Part shown: positions 43,268 through 52,458 of the stretch, piece after piece
How positions within the stretch are numbered: position 1 is the stretch's first letter
How the letters are laid out: each line of letters opens with the position of its first letter
Source: Ignavibacteria bacterium
GTDB lineage: Bacteria > Bacteroidota > Ignavibacteria > Kapaibacteriales > Kapaibacteriaceae
Length of the DNA stretch: 64,000 nucleotides
Reading direction: 5' to 3'
NCBI GenBank assembly: GCA_016191145.1
Contig: JACPPD010000003.1
Span: 1 to 64,000 of the forward strand
Translations under genes and position numbers: made by a program
The notes under the pieces: model-generated
Told to the model about the DNA's origin: nothing
What the model saw: the letters and a program-made list of their open reading frames with translations, nothing else
The model's database searches: none

Positions 43268-45540
43268 ACCGCTGTGGTGCATTGCTGCTGATGTTTGCAG
43301 CCATGTGCGTGCAACTGCACGCCGATGACTCCGATCCGCTGACGTATCGTGTGTATACCACCTGGAACGGCGCCATTACGGTGCTGACCAATCCTCCTGC
43401 GTATGTCCTTCACCGCTCCCAGCCTGCATGGATGTCGGCAACTCCACCAATCAGTATTCTGAGGAGCGACGGGCAGACGGAGAGAACAGGCATGACGCAG
43501 GAAGACATTCGGAATGTTGTTCCGTGGAACGACAAACTGTTAATTGTCCGCTCCGATTCTGTTGGCTGCAGAGTTGATCTCACTACGCGAAAGATTGAAT
43601 CTCTGCGCTCATGGACAATGAACCTTGGCGCGCGAATTGAACCGGGGATCGATATTGATGTGCATTGTAGTGATACATCTCCGATAGCTTTTGTTCGCAT
43701 TGGTTCTTCTCTATGGACATTTAACCTCTCCGATACATCTGGTAAAAGTTCACTTGTCGAAGACCGGGTACGCGGAAGCGCCTTGCTTGAAAACGGTCCG
43801 GGGCGTGTTGCAGTTGTGCACGACATCGGACGTATAGCCTATCTGAGTATCATCGATTCCCTGATGCGCCGTGTTGCAACTCCCTCCGTACCGCTGGCGC
43901 CAATGGCTCGCATCGAAGTAGCCAACAACATGGTGCTCATTGTATCGCCAATTGATGCCGAACGCGGAACACAGATAACATTAGTAAACACGTTGAATTC
44001 GGGTACGCGAACTATGTCGGTCCAGGCGGCATCCGACCTCATCGACGCGTTCGCGGTAAATGGAGGCGTTTCTATAGCAATGCTTTCGCAGCGGACCGGA
44101 CGCTTCGAGCTCGTAACTGCTCGTCCAGAAGAAATCGGCGAGGAAAATTTCGAAGGAACCATTTTGCCGGGCGAGTATGGGCGTCCACTTGCCTTGCGTG
44201 TTATAAAAAAGGTGATTGTCGTTCTCTTTTCAGGGGGCATTGTAACCGCTGATTCAAACGGCAACATCATTAGCAGAAATGCTCACCGATTTGATGTTGA
44301 TCCGGCAACACTAAAAATTTATAGTATTCAAAACGGCTTGCTGGTGTCGAGCAAACGCGGATCGGCATTGTTGTATGCAACGGCACAGCCCTTATGGTGG
44401 ATGATCCGATTCATTAATTCCGCAGGAAAATATCTCATTCCAATAGTCTTTATTCTCATTGTACTGACGTTATTCCTGCAATTAAGAAGGCAGCGAAGAA
44501 TATTGGATGCCATGTTGGAGATGCCCGGATCGGGCCTTGTATTTATGGTTGATGCTGCAGGACGGCTTCTGAGAACTAACGAGAGAGGAGCCAAACTCCT
44601 GCGCATTTCAAAGAACATTCCAATGCGCAGAGTGTTTCATGCATATATGCGTCACGATGGTGTTGCAGGTGTGCATGCATATATCAGACAGGCACTGGCG
44701 GAACGGAAACCCCTTTCAGAAAAAGTTGTTGTCGACGACGGCGATGAACAACGTGAATATGTGTTTACTGCAATGCCGCTGTGGGGAACAGTAGGGCGAT
44801 TGCGCAGTATTGTGATTAGAGCAGTCGACATCACTGAAGCGCTGGAACGCAAGCGTCTGGTTAACTGGGCACAGCTTGCACACGATATGCAGACCAATCT
44901 TTCTACAATCCGCCTGAATGCAGAACAGCTCGAAGTGGATGAGTCGGGAGGTAATAAGGAACGGCTGCGCAGAATTCTGTTTCAAACAAGCGTGCTGATA
45001 CAGCGTGTGCGCGACCTTGTGAGCGTAGGCAGAACGGAAGAACTGTCGCGGTCGCCAGTTCACAGCGCTGAGTTCTGTACACAGATACGGCATGAATTTG
45101 ATCCGCTGATGTTTCCAAACGTATCGTTTCAAATGAAGCTCCGCGGCACCATGATGAACGTAGATCGGCTAAAGCTTTCTCGTGCAGTGAGAAATGCAGT
45201 CGAAAACGCTATCAAATCTCTCCGAGGTGTTGATGGCATCGTTGAAATTGCTACGTGGTTCGACCGTATTAACGTGTTCATTAGAATTTCCGATACCGGC
45301 GTTGGAATGGATACGCTAACACTTGAAAACATGATGAAGCCATACTTCACTACGTCGAAGGATGGCTCGGGTACTGGTATCGGAACAATGATAATGCAGC
45401 ATGTAACCTATTTACATGGGGGTACATTGCGAATTGCCAGTGATCCAGGAGTAGGAACGCAGGTGATTTTTAGAATCCCGCACCACATGACTTCGGATAT
45501 TTATGCCGCTAAACTGACATCTGAAGGAGTCGGTGTTTGA
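43264..45540 (+). CDS. Orphan membrane sensor histidine kinase
   Basis: The 758-residue protein has a signal peptide (MNRCGALLLMFAAMCVQLHA), an extracytoplasmic sensor region of about 360 residues with repeated beta-strand pattern resembling a propeller, one membrane helix at about 388-408, a PAS-like domain ('GSGLVFMVDAAGRLLRTNER'), a HisKA segment with LAHDMQTNL (His540) and an HATPase domain with 'NAVENAIKSL' (N box), 'DTGVGM' at 677-682 and 'GSGTGIGTMI'. No response regulator gene is nearby. ATG 43264 overlaps the ispF stop and has GAGG upstream. The ligand is unknown. Confidence 0.85.
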   Translation: MNRCGALLLMFAAMCVQLHADDSDPLTYRVYTTWNGAITVLTNPPAYVLHRSQPAWMSATPPISILRSDGQTERTGMTQEDIRNVVPWNDKLLIVRSDSVGCRVDLTTRKIESLRSWTMNLGARIEPGIDIDVHCSDTSPIAFVRIGSSLWTFNLSDTSGKSSLVEDRVRGSALLENGPGRVAVVHDIGRIAYLSIIDSLMRRVATPSVPLAPMARIEVANNMVLIVSPIDAERGTQITLVNTLNSGTRTMSVQAASDLIDAFAVNGGVSIAMLSQRTGRFELVTARPEEIGEENFEGTILPGEYGRPLALRVIKKVIVVLFSGGIVTADSNGNIISRNAHRFDVDPATLKIYSIQNGLLVSSKRGSALLYATAQPLWWMIRFINSAGKYLIPIVFILIVLTLFLQLRRQRRILDAMLEMPGSGLVFMVDAAGRLLRTNERGAKLLRISKNIPMRRVFHAYMRHDGVAGVHAYIRQALAERKPLSEKVVVDDGDEQREYVFTAMPLWGTVGRLRSIVIRAVDITEALERKRLVNWAQLAHDMQTNLSTIRLNAEQLEVDESGGNKERLRRILFQTSVLIQRVRDLVSVGRTEELSRSPVHSAEFCTQIRHEFDPLMFPNVSFQMKLRGTMMNVDRLKLSRAVRNAVENAIKSLRGVDGIVEIATWFDRINVFIRISDTGVGMDTLTLENMMKPYFTTSKDGSGTGIGTMIMQHVTYLHGGTLRIASDPGVGTQVIFRIPHHMTSDIYAAKLTSEGVGV

Positions 45541-45977
45541 CGTACGACAAAGACTTGTTGCTTGGCAAGAGGATAGCTGCCATTGATTATGGTGAAGCGA
45601 GGATTGGCGTTGCCGTCTGCGATGAACGGCATATTGTTGTCAGCACCCGACCAGTAATCACCAACGATGAAAAGGTGTGGGAGGCGCTGGCTTCCAGAAT
45701 GGACACTGACAGGATAGATGTGGTACTCGTTGGAGTGCCGCGCAGACTCGATGATTCCTCGTCGGACATTATTAAACATATTGAGCAATTCATCCTAGAG
45801 CTTCGTCGCAGAATTTTTTTGCCTGTGTTCGAGGTCGATGAATCATTTTCTACAATGAAAGCCAGGGAACTCATGCTGTCGGTTGGAGTGAAAAAGAAGC
45901 GCAGATCCGCCAAAGGAACAAAGGATGCAATGGCTGCCGCAGTTATACTAAGCGATGTACTGGAGGAGCTCGGTTAA
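45537..45977 (+). CDS. ruvX: Putative pre-16S rRNA nuclease / Holliday junction resolvase YqgF
   Basis: The 146-residue RNase H-like protein has 'IAAIDYGEARIGVAVCD' with the first catalytic Asp near 17, 'VVLVGVPRRLDDSSSD', 'FEVDESFSTMKAREL' with the central acidic residue and 'KGTKDAMAAAVILSDVLEE' with the last Asp. YqgF matures the 5' end of 16S rRNA in E. coli. It starts at TTG 45537 with GGAG 7 bp upstream, overlapping the kinase stop; the stop overlaps the next ATG (TAATG). Confidence 0.92.
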   Translation: MTYDKDLLLGKRIAAIDYGEARIGVAVCDERHIVVSTRPVITNDEKVWEALASRMDTDRIDVVLVGVPRRLDDSSSDIIKHIEQFILELRRRIFLPVFEVDESFSTMKARELMLSVGVKKKRRSAKGTKDAMAAAVILSDVLEELG

Positions 45978-47356
45978 TGAACACCTTGCGATTGTTTCTG
46001 TTTGTGATTTATACTACCGTGATTTTTTCGGAAGCTTTGAGTGCCCAACCGAAAAGTATCGTTGATAAAACGATTTTTATAGATTACGGCGACCGATTCT
46101 ACGCTGATGCATACGTTGTTCCCACAAGTAATCCCGATACCGCTCAAGTATTTGTAATGTTTAGAATGGCTAACGATTTTCTCTCATTTACGCAGGTTAC
46201 AGACAGATCTGACGTCGGCGGAAATTTTAGAGCAGACATGGCGGTAAGCGCAGAAGTGCGCGATACTCTCAGCGTAATACGGCAACGGTTACGGTGGGCT
46301 GGCGTTGCGTATACAAATGTATTTGAGGAGACGCATAACAAAAACCTATTCCATTTTGGATGGTTTTCGTTTAACATAGGAAGTGGCACCTACGACATTA
46401 CGTTGGAAATTCTGGCTCAAAGAGAAACCAATCAAAAAAGGATCACAATTCGCGGTGTGTCGTTTACCCCGAAACGTCCATTGCGCCAACTCACACCCCC
46501 GCTATTCGCAGAGCCCGAATATCGTGATGGCGTTGAGCTGCTTAAACCCTACATCTTTACTGGTAACGTACCGTTTGGCTCTAAGGATGCGCGTGCCCTC
46601 ATCCTGCTCAGCGATTCAGTGCCTGTTGATTACGACTTTACGATAAAGCAGGTAGCATGGGAGGGTCGAGACATTCGGTGGTGGCTGGTGAGCGACATCA
46701 TTGGAACCACTACATCGAGTAAAACACGATTCCCGCGGTTGTCTTCGTTGGCAACAACCGAAGCCCCCTACCTTGAAATTCAAGAGGAAGCAGACCTGAA
46801 GCTGCCAGTAGCGTTGGTTGAAATTCCTGTGCCCCTTACGGCTCTTGTACCGGGCAAGTATGAAATCATCCTCGCGCGGACTGGAACTACTGACACCATT
46901 AGAATTCCGTTTAGAATTGTATGGGAACTGATGCCGTTATCGCTCCGCAACATCGATTATGCAATCAGTTCGATGAAGTTTATCGTGACAGATGACATTC
47001 TTGATTCGCTCGACGAAGGGTCGGATGCAGAACGCCGGGAACGATTAATGGGGTGGTGGAGGATGCAGGACCCAACCGAAACCACAACATATAACGAACG
47101 GATGGCAGAGTATTTCAAAAGATTAGATCAGGCCTTTTTTGCATTCAGCACAATTCAAGAGCCCGATGGTGCTAAATCTGAAAGAGGTAAGGTTTATGTG
47201 CTCTATGGACCGCCAACCGAAATCTCTAAAAATTTGAAAACCGAAGGTGAATCGTTAGAGATCTGGAGGTATTCAAACAAGGTAGGAAAAAAATTTACAT
47301 TCTTAATTGACGATAGGGGAATCTATCGGTTAAAAGCAGTTGAGCCGACGCAGTAA
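45977..47356 (+). CDS. Exported GWxTD-domain protein
   Basis: This 459-residue protein has a signal peptide (to LSAQ near 24) and a beta-rich body. The C-terminal 100 residues match the GWxTD domain of Bacteroidota/Acidobacteriota-type proteins: 'GWWRMQDPTETTTYNERMAE' (so WWRMQDPT rather than strict GWxTD), 'GKVYVLYGPPTEIS' and 'EIWRYSNKVGKKFTFLIDD'. Function of the domain is unknown. It is translated in coupling with ruvX. It ends 7 bp before the stop of the opposite-strand Cys-rich membrane protein. Confidence 0.8.
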   Translation: MNTLRLFLFVIYTTVIFSEALSAQPKSIVDKTIFIDYGDRFYADAYVVPTSNPDTAQVFVMFRMANDFLSFTQVTDRSDVGGNFRADMAVSAEVRDTLSVIRQRLRWAGVAYTNVFEETHNKNLFHFGWFSFNIGSGTYDITLEILAQRETNQKRITIRGVSFTPKRPLRQLTPPLFAEPEYRDGVELLKPYIFTGNVPFGSKDARALILLSDSVPVDYDFTIKQVAWEGRDIRWWLVSDIIGTTTSSKTRFPRLSSLATTEAPYLEIQEEADLKLPVALVEIPVPLTALVPGKYEIILARTGTTDTIRIPFRIVWELMPLSLRNIDYAISSMKFIVTDDILDSLDEGSDAERRERLMGWWRMQDPTETTTYNERMAEYFKRLDQAFFAFSTIQEPDGAKSERGKVYVLYGPPTEISKNLKTEGESLEIWRYSNKVGKKFTFLIDDRGIYRLKAVEPTQ

Positions 47357-47362
47357 TTTATG

Positions 47363-47767
47363 CTAACGTGGTTCCCACGCTTCGCCTTCGCATGGAGGCT
47401 TCTCAGTGGTTACGTGCTCGTCGAGAACCATACATAGTTGATTAGTCGGATTGAAATGTTTGCACGAACCACACAGTGTTCCGTGATGAAGCTCCTGAAC
47501 ATGATCGTTGAATTTTTTGTACTGAACCCATGCCGGATAAGCGCCCAGAGACCAGAATGCAAATAATACCAGCGTCCACCACCAACTGGAAGACTCAAAT
47601 TGTGCATTGAGCAAAAACGCGACCGTAGCTATCACTGCAACGCGAAGAAGCCCAGCGGCAACAATGTTACCAGTTGTGTAGTACGGCTGATCTGCAGCAT
47701 AGTCGGGCGGATTCATCCGCAGCAAAAACAGATCGAGAATTTGCTCTGTGGTAGTTGGTGTTCTCAT
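47363..47767 (-). CDS. Membrane protein with C-terminal cysteine cluster
   Basis: I do not recognise this 134-residue protein. It has two adjacent membrane helices (about 37-57 and 62-82) and a cytoplasmic-looking tail with CGSC, then C and C spaced as 'CGSCKHFNPTNQLCMVLDEH' and 'PPCEGEAWEP', which could bind a metal or an Fe-S cluster. ATG 47767 is chosen because the next codons (MRTPTTTEQI) read as a normal soluble start; a longer reading would overlap the mutL start. It is divergent from mutL with 34 bp between. Confidence 0.5.
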   Translation of the reverse strand: MRTPTTTEQILDLFLLRMNPPDYAADQPYYTTGNIVAAGLLRVAVIATVAFLLNAQFESSSWWWTLVLFAFWSLGAYPAWVQYKKFNDHVQELHHGTLCGSCKHFNPTNQLCMVLDEHVTTEKPPCEGEAWEPR

Positions 47768-47801
47768 CGCGGCTTCTACAGACGAAATTTGCACTGTCAT
47801 C

Positions 47802-49571
47802 ATGCCTGATACAACGATACGCATACTGCCGGAACACCTTGCAAATCAAATTGCAGCAGGTGAAGTGGTTCAGCGCCCGGAGTCCATTGTTAAGGAACTT
47901 GTCGAAAACTCCATCGACTCAGGCGCCGCATCGATTTCAGTAGTTGTTCGCGAGGCTGGCAAACAGATGATTCACGTGATTGATGATGGTGGGGGCATGA
48001 GCAGGAGCGATCTCGAAATGTGCACTGTCCGACATGCCACCAGCAAAATTGTATCGGAAGATGATTTGCACTCTATCAAGACACTTGGATTTCGCGGAGA
48101 AGCTCTCTCATCGGTAGCCGCTGTTGCCGATGTTGAAATTCGAACCAAACGCAGTGCCGATGAACATGCTTGGACGTTAACATCTCGGCCGGGCGCAAAC
48201 GTCGATGTTCGCGCATCGAGCTCTGATAACGGCACACAGGTGCTCGTGAGAAATTTATTTTACAATGTGCCGGCACGCAGAAAATTTCTCAAGTCGGATC
48301 TGACGGAGTTCCGGCACATCAGCGAGACGATGCAGAAATTAGCGCTGTCGAGGCCCGACCTCCGTTTTACATTTCATGATGGCGACACATTAGTTTTTAA
48401 TGTCAGGTCTACAGATGTAAAGAAACGGATTATGGAAATTTTGGCAATCGACGTCCCTAAAAATCTTGTACACATTGAAGGGTCGGAAGGTGGTGTCTCG
48501 ATAGAGGGATTTGTTGGATTGCCTTCCATGGCCAGACAAAGCCGAAGCGGACAGTATCTATTTTTAAATAACAGACCAATCTTTAGTAGATCGCTGAGTC
48601 ATGCAATTTCTGCTGCTTACGAACACCTGCTGAATAGCGGACAGCATTCAGTATTTGTGGTTTACATCACGATTGATCCGCAAAACGTTGACGTGAATGT
48701 TCATCCGCAGAAGCATGAAGTAAAATTCGAAGATGAGCGTTCAGTTTACCTTCTGCTACAGCACGTTGTAACGAATGCTCTGAGCAAGGCCAACGTGATT
48801 CCGTCGTTTATCGGCGACGTTCCGCTTTCTACTCGCCCCCTTCAGTCATTGCCTATGCAGTCGGGAGCCGGACCAACAATCGTAAATAGGCTCACAGGTG
48901 AAATTCTGCCCGCCGGATCGGCGTGGACTTCTTCGAGCTTCCACGCAGAGTCAATATCGCGTAGTGAGCGGGCTGGCGTAGAAGAATTGTTTGCAAGGTC
49001 TAACGTCGGCGGACCCGATGTGATGCAAATCGGCATGCAATACATGGTTACAACATCGGCTGAAGGACTTGTTGTGATTGATCAGCATGCTGCACATGAA
49101 CGAATTATTTTTGAGCGCGTGATTCAACAGCAGACGCAGGAAGTACATCAGGGTCAGGCTCTGTTGTTTTCTGTGCGCATACGCCTTGCCCCAACGCATT
49201 TCGCTTTGTTGAGAGAATACCTTGAAGAGCTAACATCTCTTGGATTTCGCATCGACGCAGATAATAGTTCTGCAGTGGAGATCCATGCCGTACCGAACGA
49301 TGTAAAACCCGGCAACGAAGAAAGTGTGCTTGCTGAAATTCTTCAGTCGCTGGAAGATCAGGGTCGACTTCCAAAGGAGCATAGAATTGAAGGTATCGCC
49401 GCTGCTTTTGCCTCCAGGCAAGCCGTGAAACGCGGTGAAAGTCTTAACAGCGATGAACTGAAGTCGTTGGTACGCGATCTCTTTCAATGCAGCGTGCCTC
49501 ACCTGACACCCGATGGACGCCCAACCTACATTGTTGTACCATTCGACGAACTTGTACAGAGATTTCGCTAA
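47802..49571 (+). CDS. mutL: DNA mismatch repair protein MutL
   Basis: MutL couples mismatch recognition by MutS to strand incision. The 589-residue protein has the GHKL ATPase motifs 'VQRPESIVKELVENSIDSG', 'DDGGGM' and 'LGFRGEALSSVAAV' in the first third, a linker at about 335-400, and a C-terminal dimerisation domain with DQHAAHERIIFE, which fits the metal-binding endonuclease motif DQHA(x)2E(x)4E. 'PHLTPDGRPTYI' near the end fits the companion GRP motif. This suggests a self-nicking MutL as in bacteria without MutH. Confidence 0.96.
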   Translation: MPDTTIRILPEHLANQIAAGEVVQRPESIVKELVENSIDSGAASISVVVREAGKQMIHVIDDGGGMSRSDLEMCTVRHATSKIVSEDDLHSIKTLGFRGEALSSVAAVADVEIRTKRSADEHAWTLTSRPGANVDVRASSSDNGTQVLVRNLFYNVPARRKFLKSDLTEFRHISETMQKLALSRPDLRFTFHDGDTLVFNVRSTDVKKRIMEILAIDVPKNLVHIEGSEGGVSIEGFVGLPSMARQSRSGQYLFLNNRPIFSRSLSHAISAAYEHLLNSGQHSVFVVYITIDPQNVDVNVHPQKHEVKFEDERSVYLLLQHVVTNALSKANVIPSFIGDVPLSTRPLQSLPMQSGAGPTIVNRLTGEILPAGSAWTSSSFHAESISRSERAGVEELFARSNVGGPDVMQIGMQYMVTTSAEGLVVIDQHAAHERIIFERVIQQQTQEVHQGQALLFSVRIRLAPTHFALLREYLEELTSLGFRIDADNSSAVEIHAVPNDVKPGNEESVLAEILQSLEDQGRLPKEHRIEGIAAAFASRQAVKRGESLNSDELKSLVRDLFQCSVPHLTPDGRPTYIVVPFDELVQRFR

Positions 49572-49573
49572 TC

Positions 49574-50218
49574 ATGATAAGAATCTGTGTAATGAATGTA
49601 AGGATATTGATTATTGTCTTCGCAGTACTTTCAATCCCGCAGTGTCTGTTTGGAAAGCCGTTAGGGGGCACAACAAACGAGGATCTCGATTCATTGCTGA
49701 AATGGACGGAAGGGACATTTTCGAATTCTATACAAGCAAGAGTTGATTCCTCTTATGACAACGTTACAATTTCGTCGAGGAGAATATGGAGATCAAGAAC
49801 TCCGGGTGGATGGTTGATCGTCAGTACTATTAGGCACGATAGTTTATCGGCTAAAATGGTGTCGAAGTATGTGTATCACATCAGGAGTGTAGAAGAAGGC
49901 ATGTTTGAGATTACCATTTTTTCCGTGAGTGAAGCGATGGCGAAAGCTGATGAGATGCATGAAGACATCGAACATTTTTCTGAGAGGGATCTCACGCAGC
50001 GAAGCGGTTGTGAACTGTACCTTCAGGCGGCCGATCGCACATTCATTGGCGGAACTCATGGAACGGCATGTCCTGGTTCTATACCGGAGGCATCGTATTC
50101 GACAACTGAACTGCTGATTTCACCTCGAGGATTATGGTGGCTGGAGTTGATATACAGTCCCGGCGGCGAGGCTATAGGCAGAGCGCAGAAAGGTGCCTAC
50201 GCTCTTATACGGCAATAG
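49574..50218 (+). CDS. Secreted protein of unknown function
   Basis: I do not recognise this 214-residue protein. It has a signal-peptide-like N-terminus (VRILIIVFAVLSIPQCLFG) and a mixed soluble body with two Cys ('SGCELYLQ', 'GTACPGSIPE') that could form a disulfide. There are no transmembrane helices after the signal. ATG 49574 (3 bp after the mutL stop) and ATG 49592 are both possible starts. It is likely co-transcribed with mutL, but no functional link is evident. Confidence 0.5.
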   Translation: MIRICVMNVRILIIVFAVLSIPQCLFGKPLGGTTNEDLDSLLKWTEGTFSNSIQARVDSSYDNVTISSRRIWRSRTPGGWLIVSTIRHDSLSAKMVSKYVYHIRSVEEGMFEITIFSVSEAMAKADEMHEDIEHFSERDLTQRSGCELYLQAADRTFIGGTHGTACPGSIPEASYSTTELLISPRGLWWLELIYSPGGEAIGRAQKGAYALIRQ

Positions 50219-50281
50219 CAGGGATGATTTGCTATGAGTGGGCTAACTTTGCCCTTCTTCTTATTCAACAACTTACTTTAC

Positions 50282-51097
50282 ATGGCAAACAGGAATGAAT
50301 ACGCCTTAGTCCTTGGTGCGTCGAGCGGTTTTGGAAGATCCAGCGCCATTGCTCTTGCACGAGAAGGTTATCACATCTTTGGCGTGCATCTCGACAGAGC
50401 CGCCGGACTCAAGCAGGTAGAGGAGATGCGGCAGCAATTATCGGATTGTGGAGTGAGACATCACTTCTATAACGTGAATGCGGCAGATCCAGCGCGCAGG
50501 GCAGAGCTGATGCAAGAGATGAAGAACGAAATGTCGAAGCATCCGGATTCGCGTGTCAAGATGATGCTGCATTCGCTCGCATTTGGTACACTGAAACAAT
50601 TTGTATCCAACGAAGGCGCCGACGTTATTACACAAAAAAATCTCGAGATGACACTTGATGTGATGGCTAACACATTGGTGTACTATACCCAGGATTTGGT
50701 AACGAACGGTTTGATGAAGGAGGGAGGCCGTATCGTTTGTCTTACGTCGGCGGGTGCTACAAGAGTGTTACCGATGTATGGTGCTGTTTCTGCTGCCAAG
50801 GCCGCAATGGAATCGTATTGTCGGCAGCTTGCGCTCGAACTTGCCCCTTTCAGGATTAACGTAAATGCTATTAGAGCTGGTGTTACAAACACTCCTGCTC
50901 TTTCAAAGATTCCGGGAAGCGACGTTATTATGGCGAACGCTCACATGAGGAATCCCTATCATCGTTTAACAACTCCGGAAGATGTTGCCAATGTGCTCAC
51001 GCTGCTGGTGAAGGATGAGGCAGCCTGGATAAATGGAGTAATTCTTGGCGTCGATGGCGGTGAGGATTCAGTAGACCTAACGTGGTGGAAGCCTTAA
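50282..51097 (+). CDS. Enoyl-ACP reductase of the SDR type (FabL/FabI-like)
   Basis: The 271-residue protein is a short-chain dehydrogenase with the cofactor loop LGASSGFGRS near 11-20 and a divergent catalytic pair: Tyr166 and Lys173 are six residues apart (Y-x6-K in MYGAVSAAKAA), as in FabI and FabL, not the Y-x3-K of ordinary SDRs. 'MLHSLAFGTLKQF' resembles the HSIAFA region of FabI. It would reduce enoyl-ACP in fatty-acid elongation. ATG 50282 is preferred; upstream codons are hydrophobic and unlike the family. It overlaps the opposite-strand CBS gene end by 4 bp. FabL versus FabI cannot be settled here. Confidence 0.75.
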   Translation: MANRNEYALVLGASSGFGRSSAIALAREGYHIFGVHLDRAAGLKQVEEMRQQLSDCGVRHHFYNVNAADPARRAELMQEMKNEMSKHPDSRVKMMLHSLAFGTLKQFVSNEGADVITQKNLEMTLDVMANTLVYYTQDLVTNGLMKEGGRIVCLTSAGATRVLPMYGAVSAAKAAMESYCRQLALELAPFRINVNAIRAGVTNTPALSKIPGSDVIMANAHMRNPYHRLTTPEDVANVLTLLVKDEAAWINGVILGVDGGEDSVDLTWWKP

Positions 51098-52458
51098 AGG
51101 TATTCCAGAACGTCGTGCCGTGTTAACACACCTGCAGGTTTTCCAAATTCCGATATTACAACTAGCGGAACTGTGCGCAGCCGCTGAATTGCTTCGGAGA
51201 TATCCTTGTGTCCGTCGAGAACCGGCGGAGGATCTTCCATAAAACGGACGATGTTGGATTCAAGCACGAGCCTATCATCAATGACGGCTGCCATCAGCTT
51301 GTTTTCGCGAAGAGTGCCAACAACTTCGTCGTTGTTCACCACAGGCAAGTCACTAACTTCATGAGCGCTCATGAGCGAGAGCGCTTCCTGAACAGTGGCA
51401 TCCTTGGATGCTGCAACAAGTGCAGGCAGCGAGCCGCGTGTATGCTTTGCTGAGACAACATCGCGCAGAAGGAATCGGTCAGACGCATCGAAGAGATCCT
51501 TTTCCTTTAGCCACTCATCGCTGTGATGCTTGGTGAGGTACCGCTCGCCCGTATCGCAGACAATTGCAACAACTGTTGCCGACGGCGGCAGCATGTGAGC
51601 GACACGCAACGCCGCCGCCACAATCATTCCTGATGATCCCCCTGCAAAAATTCCTTCGTCGCGTGCCAGGGCTCGAGCCGTATGGAACGACTCCTTATCG
51701 CTGATGTTAATGATTTCATCAATAATGTTAACATCGAGATTCTGCGGGATGCGTTCCTGCCCAACACCTTCTACGAGGTATGGCAGCGCTTCTACAAGGC
51801 GTCCGGTATCTTTAAATGTTTTTGTTGATGACCCAATAGGATCGGCTCCGATGACTCTGATATCGGGATTCTGTCGCTTAAGAAATCTGGCTGTACCAGT
51901 AATTGTGCCGCCAGTACCGATGCCGGAAACGAAGTGTGTAATTGTACCGTCGGTGTCGTCCCAAATCTCCGGACCTGTTGTACGCTCATGAATACCCGGA
52001 TTGGCCGGATTATCATATTGGTTAAGGAAGACTGCATTGGGAAGTTCTTCGCTGAGTCGCTTAGCTGTGTTCCAGTAATATTCCGGTGCCGACATTTTAG
52101 CTGCACTGCTTACAACCAATACATCGGCTCCGAGAGCTTTCAGATACCGCACACGTTCTTGCGAAGCCTTATCCGTCATCACAAACAGGCATTCATATCC
52201 TTTGAGCCGTGCTGCAAGAGCCAGTCCTATTCCAGTATTGCCGCTCGTTGGCTCTATAATCAGATCTCCGCGTTTAAGTCTTCCCTCGCGTTCGGCAGCT
52301 TCAATCATGGCAACGCCAATCCTGTCCTTCACCGATCCGCCGGGATTTCTACTCTCCAGTTTTATCAGCACCGTAGCGCTGATGCCTGCAGTCAGCTTAT
52401 TAAGTTTTATTAGCGGTGTACGTCCAATGATTTCAAGAATGGAATTGAAAACTCTCAC
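51094..52458 (-). CDS. PLP-dependent cysteine/cystathionine beta-synthase with CBS pair
   Basis: The 454-residue protein has the O-acetylserine sulfhydrylase / cystathionine beta-synthase fold: 'NPGGSVKDRIG' with the PLP lysine near 44, 'EPTSGNTGIGLAL' and 'GIGTGGTITGTARFL'. Residues from about 335 form two CBS domains ('DATVQEALSLMSAHEVSDLP' and 'DISEAIQRLRTVPLVV') that could bind adenosyl ligands. This architecture is usual for bacterial cystathionine beta-synthases. It is the last gene of an overlapping minus-strand operon after the ABC exporter (ATGA overlap). Confidence 0.9.
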   Translation of the reverse strand: MRVFNSILEIIGRTPLIKLNKLTAGISATVLIKLESRNPGGSVKDRIGVAMIEAAEREGRLKRGDLIIEPTSGNTGIGLALAARLKGYECLFVMTDKASQERVRYLKALGADVLVVSSAAKMSAPEYYWNTAKRLSEELPNAVFLNQYDNPANPGIHERTTGPEIWDDTDGTITHFVSGIGTGGTITGTARFLKRQNPDIRVIGADPIGSSTKTFKDTGRLVEALPYLVEGVGQERIPQNLDVNIIDEIINISDKESFHTARALARDEGIFAGGSSGMIVAAALRVAHMLPPSATVVAIVCDTGERYLTKHHSDEWLKEKDLFDASDRFLLRDVVSAKHTRGSLPALVAASKDATVQEALSLMSAHEVSDLPVVNNDEVVGTLRENKLMAAVIDDRLVLESNIVRFMEDPPPVLDGHKDISEAIQRLRTVPLVVISEFGKPAGVLTRHDVLEYL

